DNA of 27,245 nucleotides. Source: RUG563 sp964549135. GTDB lineage: Bacteria; Bacillota; Clostridia; Christensenellales; Aristaeellaceae. The first letter of the stretch is position 1, and every line of letters begins with the position of its first letter. The notes beneath the pieces were generated by a model that searched no databases, had not been told where the DNA came from, and saw only the letters and a program-made list of their open reading frames with translations. The DNA lies in contig CAZJUJ010000040.1 in the NCBI GenBank assembly GCA_964549135.1, forward strand, positions 1 through 27,245, read 5' to 3'. Shown piece by piece: positions 21,438 through 27,245 of the stretch. The position numbers and the translations under genes are program-made.

Positions 21438-22247
21438 ATGGCGAAGAAGCAAAGGCTGATGGACAGGCTGCTGGATATGGGGGCCTGCCCCACGGAAAAG
21501 GAGGCCGCCGCCAGGATCATGGCGGGGGAGGTATACATTAACGGGCAGAAGGCCAAAAACGGCGCCATGGTCCGGGAGGAGGATCTGGTGACGCTCAAGG
21601 GCGTGCTGCCCTATGCCAGCAAGGGCGGCTTTAAAATGGCCGGCGCGCTGGAGGATTTCGGGATTGATGTTGCCGGCCGCATCTGCATCGATGCCGGGGC
21701 CTGCACTGGTGGCTTTACCGATTGCCTGGTGCAGCGCGGCGCGGAAATGGTATACGCCGTGGATGTGGGCTTTGGGCAATTGATGGGCAGGCTGCGGCAG
21801 AACGCGCATGTGGTAAACCTGGAAAAAACCAACATCAGCGATGAGCGGCTGCTGCATCTGGAGCCCCGGCCGGATTTTGGCACGGTGGATGTCAGCTATC
21901 TTTCCCTGCGCAAGGCCATTCCCTATTTTGCGGCCATTCTGAAGGGAGAGGGGGAGCTTTGTTGCCTGGTAAAGCCCTTGTTTGAAATCGATGATGCCGA
22001 GGCCCGGCGCACCGGTATGATCGCGGATGGGCAGTATGCGCCCCTGTTGTTTGATCTGATCCGGGATGTGAACGCCATGCCCGGCGCTTCTGTCCGGGCC
22101 ATCACTCATTCCCATGTGACGGGCAATGCGGGCACCCGGGAATTTTTTCTGCATGTGATGCTGGGCCGGGAATGCCCGGCCATTGAGGATATGGCAGTAT
22201 ACGCCGCAGTGGAAAGAGCGAAGGAGCTGGAGCAGTATAAAAAATAG
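21438..22247 (+). CDS. tlyA: TlyA-family rRNA 2'-O-methyltransferase
   Basis: The 269-residue protein has an S4 domain (1 to about 55, RLMDRLLDMGACPTEKEAAARIMAGEVYING) followed by an FtsJ-like methyltransferase domain. The linker YASKGGFKMAGAL corresponds to YVSRGGxKLxxAL of TlyA/YqxC. The SAM-binding motif is DAGACTGGFTDCL (85-97), with YAVDVGFGQL after it and DVSYLSL further on. In mycobacteria TlyA methylates cytidines of 16S and 23S rRNA and is needed for capreomycin action; here only the family is seen. AAAGGAAG precedes the ATG. It is probably co-transcribed with lspA and rluD. Confidence 0.9.
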   Translation: MAKKQRLMDRLLDMGACPTEKEAAARIMAGEVYINGQKAKNGAMVREEDLVTLKGVLPYASKGGFKMAGALEDFGIDVAGRICIDAGACTGGFTDCLVQRGAEMVYAVDVGFGQLMGRLRQNAHVVNLEKTNISDERLLHLEPRPDFGTVDVSYLSLRKAIPYFAAILKGEGELCCLVKPLFEIDDAEARRTGMIADGQYAPLLFDLIRDVNAMPGASVRAITHSHVTGNAGTREFFLHVMLGRECPAIEDMAVYAAVERAKELEQYKK

Positions 22248-22252
22248 GATCG

Positions 22253-22275
22253 GCGGGAAAAAATCCCCCGCTTTT
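22253..22275 (+). terminator. Weak possible terminator after tlyA
   Basis: GCGGG (22253-22257) can pair with CCCGC (22267-22271) across an A-rich loop, followed by TTTTCCCC. The short stem and short T-run make it weak. No clear promoter for the next gene lies in the remaining 43 bases. Confidence 0.35.
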
Positions 22276-22318
22276 CCCCGGAATGCAAAAATCGAAGCAG
22301 TACGAAAGGATGATTTTT

Positions 22319-24349
22319 ATGGCGCAGTTTCCTCCTATCATGAAGGATAAGCCGGTGTTTCTCCATGGCGGGGATTACAACCCGGAGCAATGGATCAAGG
22401 AGAAGGATGCCATCTGGAAAACGGATATGGAATATGCCGTAAAGGCGGGGATCAACACCCTGTCGGTGGGCATTTTTTCCTGGGCCATGCTGGAACCCCG
22501 TGAAAACGAATATCATTTCGAATGGCTGGACGAGGTAATGGATATGCTGGCGGCCAACGGCATCAAGGCCGTGCTGGCTACTCCCAGCGGTGCGCGGCCC
22601 GCCTGGATGGCGGAAAAGTATCCCGAGGTGCTGCGGGTGGATGGTCATCGCCAGCGCCAGCTTTTCGGCGCGCGGCATAATCATTGCCTGACCTCGCCGG
22701 TATACCGGGCCAAGGTGCGCAAAATCAATACGCTTCTGGCGGAAAGATACAAAGATCATCCTGCCCTGGGCATGTGGCATGTTTCCAATGAATACGGCGG
22801 GGAATGCCATTGCGAATTATGCCAGAAGAAATTCCGCGATTGGCTGAAGGCGCGCTACGGCAGCATTGAGCAGCTGAATGACGATTGGTGGAATACCTTC
22901 TGGAGCCATCGCTATTCCTCCTTTGAGCAGGTGGAAAGCCCCTCGCCCATCGGCGAAAGCGGAAGCCATGGCCTGAATCTGGCCTGGAAGCGCTTTACCA
23001 CCCGGCAATTCTGCGATTTCTATGATTGGGAGATTGAGCCGCTCAAGCGCATTACCCCGGATATTCCCTGCACCGCCAATCTGATGGGCACCTATACGGG
23101 CATCAATTATTTTGAATTTTGCAGGCATCTGGATCGCTCCAGCTGGGATTATTATCCCGCCTGGACGGGGGACAGCCGGGATGCAAAGGTGCTGGCCGAG
23201 GGCGGTTTCCGGCATGATCTGATGCGGGGCGTATGCGGCAAAAAGCCCTTCATGCTGATGGAATCCTCGCCCTCCGCCACCAATTGGCAGCCCATTAATC
23301 GTTTGCGCAGGCCCGGGGCGCTGATGCTCCAGGGCATGCAGGCCGTGGCCCATGGCTCGGATACGGTGCAGTATTTTCAGTTCAGGAAGGGCCGGGGATC
23401 ATCGGAAAAATTCCATGGCGCGGTGATTTCCCATGATAACAGCACCGAAAACCGGATTTATGGGGAGGTCTGCGCCCTGGGCAAGCGGCTGGGCGAGATG
23501 ACGGCGGCCCTTGGCTCCGCACCGGAAAATAAAATCGCCGTGATCTATGACTGGGAGAACCGCTGGGCGCTGGACGATGCGCAGTTTGGCCATCGCTATG
23601 AGAAGAAATATGAGGAAACGGTGATCAGCCATCATAACGCCCTGATGCGCTGCGGATACGGGGTGGATGTAGTGGACGAAAGCTGCGAGCTTTCCGGCTA
23701 TCAAATGGTCATCGGGCCCATGACGTATATGCTGCGCCCCGGCTTTGCCGAAAAGATCCGGGCGCTGGTGGAAAAGGGCGGGGTGTATGTATCCACCTAT
23801 GTTTCCGGCTGGGTGAACGAGGAGGATCTTTGCTTTATGAATGGCTTCCCCGGCCCGCTTTCCGATGTGCTGGGCATTTGGGATGAGGAAACCGATGCCC
23901 TGGATGAAACCCAGAAGAATCATTTCACCTGGGAGGGCAAGCGATACGAGGCCCGGGATTGGTGCGCGCTGGTGCATGCCAGGGGCGCGGAGACGCTGGC
24001 CGAATATGAGGAAAATTTCTATCAGGGCTATCCTGCGCTGCTGTGTCATGCCTACGGAAAGGGCAGGGGCTATTACATTGCCTGCCGCACGGACGAGGAT
24101 TTCCTGGCGGATTTCTACAAAAAGATTGGGGCAGAGGCCGGGCTTGAGCCGCTGGTCAGCCAGATGGATTACGGCGTGCTTTGCACAGAGCGCATCGGCG
24201 ATCAGGGCCGCTTCCTGTTTGTGATGAATACGGTGCCGGAGGAGAAACGGGTGGTGCTGCCCGCCTGCAGCGAAATTGAAACGGGCCGGGAACGGACGGG
24301 AGAAACGCTCCTTAAGCCCTACGAGGTGCTGGCGCTGAAGCGGGAATAA
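22319..24349 (+). CDS. Beta-galactosidase, glycoside hydrolase family 42
   Basis: The 676-residue protein is a GH42 beta-galactosidase. It opens with HGGDYNPEQW (16-25) and has acid/base Glu158 in HVSNEYGG and nucleophile Glu315 in FMLMESSPS. Cys123, Cys163, Cys165 and Cys168 match the structural zinc site of A4-type GH42 enzymes. A trimerisation domain and a small C-terminal beta domain follow. No signal peptide is visible, so it should act in the cytoplasm on imported short galactosides, releasing galactose. I started at MAQFPP because AAAGGA lies eight bases ahead; the frame itself extends 12 codons upstream. No transporter is adjacent. Galactose could in principle feed the oxidative sugar operon 9 kb away, but nothing in the sequence links them. 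Confidence 0.9.
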   Translation: MAQFPPIMKDKPVFLHGGDYNPEQWIKEKDAIWKTDMEYAVKAGINTLSVGIFSWAMLEPRENEYHFEWLDEVMDMLAANGIKAVLATPSGARPAWMAEKYPEVLRVDGHRQRQLFGARHNHCLTSPVYRAKVRKINTLLAERYKDHPALGMWHVSNEYGGECHCELCQKKFRDWLKARYGSIEQLNDDWWNTFWSHRYSSFEQVESPSPIGESGSHGLNLAWKRFTTRQFCDFYDWEIEPLKRITPDIPCTANLMGTYTGINYFEFCRHLDRSSWDYYPAWTGDSRDAKVLAEGGFRHDLMRGVCGKKPFMLMESSPSATNWQPINRLRRPGALMLQGMQAVAHGSDTVQYFQFRKGRGSSEKFHGAVISHDNSTENRIYGEVCALGKRLGEMTAALGSAPENKIAVIYDWENRWALDDAQFGHRYEKKYEETVISHHNALMRCGYGVDVVDESCELSGYQMVIGPMTYMLRPGFAEKIRALVEKGGVYVSTYVSGWVNEEDLCFMNGFPGPLSDVLGIWDEETDALDETQKNHFTWEGKRYEARDWCALVHARGAETLAEYEENFYQGYPALLCHAYGKGRGYYIACRTDEDFLADFYKKIGAEAGLEPLVSQMDYGVLCTERIGDQGRFLFVMNTVPEEKRVVLPACSEIETGRERTGETLLKPYEVLALKRE

Positions 24350-24387
24350 CTGCGGGTTGGGATGGCTTTGCGGGGAAGAATAATTGT

Positions 24388-24420
24388 GGGAGGAGACTTT
24401 TGAGTCAAAAGTCCCCTCCC
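24388..24420. repeat. Palindromic repeat copy 1
   Basis: GGGAGG and CCTCCC arms enclose GACTTTTGAGTCAAAAGTC, with a single A/C mismatch pair in each arm. It lies 38 bases after the GH42 stop but has no T-run after it, so it is not a classic terminator. Confidence 0.85.
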
Positions 24421-24458
24421 GCGCCCTCCCGAAAACCAGGGGACGGGAAGGAATATTT

Positions 24459-24497
24459 GCGGGGGAACCACTTTTGAGTCAAAAGTGGTTCCCCCGC
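24459..24497. repeat. Palindromic repeat copy 2 (perfect)
   Basis: This is a 39-base perfect palindrome with one central G: arms GCGGGGGAACCACTTTTGA and its complement. It shares the TTTTGAGTCAAAA core with copy 1 and the GCGGGGGAACC outer arms with copy 4. Confidence 0.92.
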
Positions 24498-24718
24498 ACC
24501 CTCTCCGAAAACCGGCTCTGGATGTTTCATGGAGGGTTCTTGCCAAATTGAATGCCAGATCAGCAAAAAAGAACAGCAGCATAGAGAGCAAGAGCAATGC
24601 CTTCGCGTTCGGTGAGAGCATTGCTGTTTTCTTCCAAACTACTTGCTTTCTCTTGCTTCACTGGCATCCAATCTGGTTTTTCTTTTTTGTATCATCCAGA
24701 GATGGTTTTCGGGAGAGT

Positions 24719-24755
24719 GCGGGAGGGTGCTTTTGACGCAAAAGCATCCTCCCGC
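24719..24755. repeat. Palindromic repeat copy 3
   Basis: GCGGGAGG and CCTCCCGC arms enclose TGCTTTTGACGCAAAAGCA; the centre reads GACGC as in copy 4. It is followed by AAATATTTCTCCCGTTCC, which is the complement of the spacer between copies 1 and 2. Confidence 0.88.
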
Positions 24756-24782
24756 AAATATTTCTCCCGTTCCTCGGTTTTC

Positions 24783-24805
24783 GGAGGGGGCAAAAGCCTC
24801 CTTCC
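24783..24805. repeat. Degenerate palindromic repeat copy
   Basis: GGAGGGGGC-AAAA-GCCTCCTTCC is a shortened, imperfect hairpin in the same family, missing the TTTTGACGC centre and followed by an AAATTTTT segment as in the other copies. Confidence 0.5.
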
Positions 24806-24842
24806 AAATTTTTACCATCTCTTGCGGCTTTCTAAAAAGAAT

Positions 24843-24881
24843 GCGGGGGAACCGCTTTTGACGCAAAAGTGGTTCCCCCGC
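24843..24881. repeat. Palindromic repeat copy 4, may end hydA transcripts
   Basis: GCGGGGGAACC arms enclose a CTTTTGACGCAAAAG centre. On the minus strand the hairpin is followed by ATTCTTTTT, so it may act as a terminator for hydA, whose stop lies 66 bases upstream. Confidence 0.8.
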
Positions 24882-24946
24882 AAATTTTCCCGTTCCACGG
24901 GTTCTCGGGAGAGCGGGGAGAAAATCAGCCCGGCCCTCTCAAGGCT

Positions 24947-26695
24947 TTACTTGGTATACTTTTCCCGCTTTACATAGTGGGTATGGAGCAGCTCATGGGC
25001 CTTATGGCTATTGGGCTCGCCCAGGAATTCCGCGTAAAGCTTCTGGATTTCCTTATTCTCATGGCTCTTGCGCTTGGCCTTGCCAGCATCCTCGCCATAG
25101 AGCGCATTGGCGCGCAGCACCTTGGGATCGCAGCTCATCTTGGTCTGAGCGGAAACGATGGGCTGGCCGCCGCCGGTCACGCAGCCGCCGGGGCAGCCCA
25201 TGACCTCGATGAAGGTATAATTCTTCTCGCCGGATTTGATCATATCCAGCAGCTTGGCGGCATTGCCGGTGCCATGGGCCACGGCGACGCTCACATCCAG
25301 ATCGCCCACCTTGACGGTGGCTTCCTTGATGCCTTCGGTGCCGCGGACGGCGGTGAAATCAACATTCTCCAGTTCCTTGCCGGTGATGACTTCATAAGCC
25401 GTGCGCAGGGCAGCCTCCATAACGCCGCCGGTAGCGCCGAAGATGACGCCGGCGCCGGTGGATTCACCCATCAGTTCATCGAAATCTTCATCCTGCAGAT
25501 TGACGAAATCGATGCCGGCTTCCTTGATCATGCGGGCAAGCTCACGGGTGGTGATGACGGCATCCACATCGGGATAGCCGGTACCGGCCAGCTCTTCGCG
25601 ATCCGCTTCGAATTTCTTGGCGGTGCAGGGCATGACGGAAACCACGGCGATATCCTTGGGATCGATGCCGGCCTTCTGGGCGTAATAGCTCTTGATCATG
25701 GCGCCCATCATCTCATGAGGAGACTTGCAGCTGGAAAGATTGGGGATGAATTCGGGATAATAGGTTTCGCAGAACTTGATCCAGCCGGGGGAGCAGGAGG
25801 TGATCATGGGCAGCACGCCCTGATTCTTGATGCGGCCGATAAGCTCGGTGCTTTCCTCCATGATGGTCAGATCGGCGGCGAAATCGGTATCAAAGATCTT
25901 ATCAAAGCCCATGCGGCGCAGGGCGGCCACCATCTTGCCGGTGACGCAGGTGCCCATCGGCATGCCGAATTCTTCGCCCAGGGCGGCGCGCACGGCGGGG
26001 GCGGGCTGCACAACCACATGCTTGGTTTCATCAGCGATCAGATCCCAAACCTGCTTGGTCTCATCCTTTTCATAGAGAGCGCCCACGGGGCAGGCGGTGA
26101 TGCACTGGCCGCAGTTGATGCAGGGCATATCGTTGAGCTTCAGTTCCCAGGGGGATTCGATGGTGGTATTGAAGCCGCGGTTCACAGCGCCGATGACGCC
26201 CACCTTCTGGATATTGGCGCAGGTGGCCACGCAGCGGCGGCACAGGATGCACTTATTGTTATCGCGGACGATGGAGGGGGAGACATCATCAATGGCGTAG
26301 GAATTCTGGGAACCGGCAAAGCGATCGCCGCTTTCCACGCCCAGATCCAGGCACAGCTTCTGCAATTCGCAATTCTGGCTGCGCACGCAGGTCAGGCACT
26401 TCTTTTCATGGGCAGAAAGCACCAGCTCCAGCAGGGTCTTGCGATATTCGCGAACCTTGGGGGTATTGGTCTTGACGACCATGCCGTCGGTGGCGGGCAG
26501 CACGCAGGCAGCCTGCAGGGCGCGGCCGCCGGCTTCAACCACGCACATGCGGCAGGCGCCGATGGCGTTGACATCTTTCAGATAGCACAGCGTGGGGATG
26601 ATGATACCAGCCTTTTTGGCGGCCTCCAGAACGGTCGTGCCGGCGGGCACCTCAACCTTTACGCCGTCAATCGTAAGGGTAATGAAGTTTTCCAT
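24947..26695 (-). CDS. hydA: [FeFe]-hydrogenase catalytic subunit, HydA of a HydABC-type complex
   Basis: The 582-residue enzyme has a [2Fe-2S] domain (Cys37, 48, 51, 64), a His-Cys3 [4Fe-4S] site (His96, Cys100, 103, 109), two [4Fe-4S] ferredoxin clusters (Cys149/152/155/159 and Cys192/195/198/202), and the H-cluster motifs TSCSPGW (300-306, Cys301), MPCTAKKFE (Cys356) and EVMGCPGGCVTGGGQP near the C-terminus. Together with the adjacent NuoF-like subunit this is the group A3 layout of soluble, NAD(H)- and ferredoxin-linked, often electron-bifurcating hydrogenases. It would make or use H2 in the cytoplasm. I started at MENFIT because GGAGG is nine bases ahead; the longer frame begins inside the preceding gene. 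The 23-base gap indicates one operon. Confidence 0.93.
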   Translation of the reverse strand: MENFITLTIDGVKVEVPAGTTVLEAAKKAGIIIPTLCYLKDVNAIGACRMCVVEAGGRALQAACVLPATDGMVVKTNTPKVREYRKTLLELVLSAHEKKCLTCVRSQNCELQKLCLDLGVESGDRFAGSQNSYAIDDVSPSIVRDNNKCILCRRCVATCANIQKVGVIGAVNRGFNTTIESPWELKLNDMPCINCGQCITACPVGALYEKDETKQVWDLIADETKHVVVQPAPAVRAALGEEFGMPMGTCVTGKMVAALRRMGFDKIFDTDFAADLTIMEESTELIGRIKNQGVLPMITSCSPGWIKFCETYYPEFIPNLSSCKSPHEMMGAMIKSYYAQKAGIDPKDIAVVSVMPCTAKKFEADREELAGTGYPDVDAVITTRELARMIKEAGIDFVNLQDEDFDELMGESTGAGVIFGATGGVMEAALRTAYEVITGKELENVDFTAVRGTEGIKEATVKVGDLDVSVAVAHGTGNAAKLLDMIKSGEKNYTFIEVMGCPGGCVTGGGQPIVSAQTKMSCDPKVLRANALYGEDAGKAKRKSHENKEIQKLYAEFLGEPNSHKAHELLHTHYVKREKYTK

Positions 26696-26718
26696 TTGCT
26701 TTTTCCTCCTTGCGCAAA

Positions 26719-27245
26719 TCAGACTTTGATGATCGCGCCAAAGCGGCACTTTTCGATGCAGGCGCCGCACTTGAGGCACTTGGCGGTATCAATCTTATGC
26801 ATTTCCTTCACGTTGCCGCTAATCGCGCCGGCGGGGCAGATGCGGGCGCAGGCGGTGCAGCCGCGGCACTTATCGGTGATCACATACTGCAGCAGCTTCT
26901 GGCAGTGATGCGCGGGGCACTTCTTATCGCGGATATGGGCCTCATATTCGTGACGGAAGAACTTCAGCGTGGAAAGAACGGGGTTGGGCGCGGTCTGGCC
27001 CAGGCCGCAGAGCGCGGTGGCCTTGATGGTGTTGGCCAGGTTTTCCAGCTTTTCGATATCGCCTTCCTCGCCCTTGCCGGATACGATGCGCTCCAGAATC
27101 TCCAGCATGCGGCGGGTGCCGACGCGGCAGGGGGCGCACTTGCCGCAGCTTTCATCCACGGTGAAATCCAGGAAGAAGCGGGCAATATCCACCATGCAGT
27201 TGTCTTCGTCCATGACGATCATACCGCCGGAGCCCATCATGGAGC
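26719..27245 (-). CDS. hydB: NuoF/HydB-like diaphorase subunit, 3' part only
   Basis: The frame runs off the right edge of the window, so only the last about 175 codons are present. Visible are GSGGMIVMDE, the N3-type [4Fe-4S] motif SCGKCAPCRVGT with its distant fourth cysteine in TALCGLGQTAPNP, and a C-terminal two-cluster ferredoxin domain (CRGCTACARICP and CLKCGACIEKCRF). That tail is typical of HydB of bifurcating hydrogenases and absent from respiratory NuoF. The missing part should carry the FMN and NAD sites. It would pass electrons between NAD(H) and HydA. HydC should lie further upstream, outside the window. Confidence 0.92.
   Translation of the reverse strand, partial: SMMGSGGMIVMDEDNCMVDIARFFLDFTVDESCGKCAPCRVGTRRMLEILERIVSGKGEEGDIEKLENLANTIKATALCGLGQTAPNPVLSTLKFFRHEYEAHIRDKKCPAHHCQKLLQYVITDKCRGCTACARICPAGAISGNVKEMHKIDTAKCLKCGACIEKCRFGAIIKV

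Larger units (their letters stand above)
24459..24755. mobile_element. Possible MITE-like element with hairpin-tipped inverted ends
   Basis: Palindromes 2 and 3 bound a 297-base unit. Directly inside them are inverted 28-29-base sequences: 24496-24524 and the complement of 24693-24720 share CCGAAAACC, then two different bases, then CTCTGGATG. The AT-rich centre has further inverted pairs (ATGCCAG 24552-24558 with 24661-24667; AGCAATGC 24593-24600 with 24618-24625). No transposase is encoded. This suggests a non-autonomous transposed element or a folded RNA. I could not identify a target-site duplication. Confidence 0.4.
24350..24946. other. Gene-free intergenic block of palindromic repeats
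   Basis: This 597-base gap between convergent GH42 and hydA genes has no supportable gene. It is filled with five related palindromes (24388, 24459, 24719, 24783, 24843) joined by two recurring GC-rich spacer types, plus an AT-rich centre (24525-24692) that can fold back on itself. Base composition of the centre is unlike the flanking genes. Confidence 0.85.

Noticed and set aside
21361..21459. Small frame between the pseudouridine synthase and tlyA
   Set aside because: About 32 residues, basic low-complexity composition, no convincing ribosome binding site, and it runs into the tlyA start.
24388..24881. CRISPR array
   Set aside because: The repeats are self-complementary, vary in length and alternate in orientation; spacers are not of uniform length and no cas gene is present.
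24485..24977. Short open frames across the palindrome block
   Set aside because: They read through palindromic repeats, are Ser/Phe-rich without motifs, and lack ribosome binding sites.

Overview
The window looks like chromosomal DNA of a strictly anaerobic, GC-rich member of the Clostridia (Firmicutes). The evidence is an N-terminal-cluster-rich [FeFe]-hydrogenase beside a NuoF/HydB-type subunit, a DUF5665 membrane protein, a TlyA-type methyltransferase, AGGAGG-like ribosome binding sites before most genes, sigma-A-type promoters, and a GAAC-N4-GTTC LexA box. A Christensenellales- or Oscillospirales-like gut bacterium is my guess for the order; the sequence alone does not settle it. There are no tRNA, rRNA or CRISPR features.

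Layout. (1) 1-520: a Y-family polymerase gene (dinB) with an SOS box, cut short after about 110 codons at the window edge. (2) 544-13162, minus strand: a stand-alone PhnP-like hydrolase, preceded by a terminator that closes a ten-ORF operon. In transcription order the operon is metallo-beta-lactamase-fold hydrolase, SDR dehydrogenase, IlvD/Edd-type dehydratase, fumarate-reductase-like flavoprotein, FdrA, a 56-residue protein, DUF1116 (AllG-like), an acetate-kinase-like enzyme, a DUF2877 (AllH-like)-KDPG aldolase fusion, and KDG kinase. (3) 13195-15117: divergent promoters with inverted repeats, a regulator with a LacI-type sensor at the N-terminus and a LuxR-type HTH at the C-terminus, and a Qnr-like pentapeptide-repeat protein. 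(4) 15114-19562, minus strand: an SPOUT RNA methyltransferase, a 712-residue coiled-coil protein I do not recognise, and aspartokinase. (5) 19747-24349, plus strand: DUF5665, lspA, a RluD-like pseudouridine synthase, tlyA and a GH42 beta-galactosidase. (6) 24350-24946: a gene-free block of long near-perfect palindromes, probably a non-autonomous mobile element. (7) 24947-27245, minus strand: the hydrogenase HydA and the 3' part of HydB.

The exciting part is the operon. Dehydrogenase, possible lactonase, dehydratase, KDG kinase and KDPG aldolase together make a semi-phosphorylative Entner-Doudoroff route for a sugar or sugar acid, giving pyruvate and glyceraldehyde 3-phosphate. Embedded in it are homologues of all three subunits of the E. 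coli oxamate transcarbamylase AllFGH (FdrA, DUF1116, DUF2877). In place of carbamate kinase there is a divergent acetate-kinase-family protein, and there is an orphan flavoprotein. I infer an FdrA-type complex that makes an acyl phosphate other than carbamoyl phosphate, which the kinase then uses to make ATP. The substrate cannot be read from the sequence.
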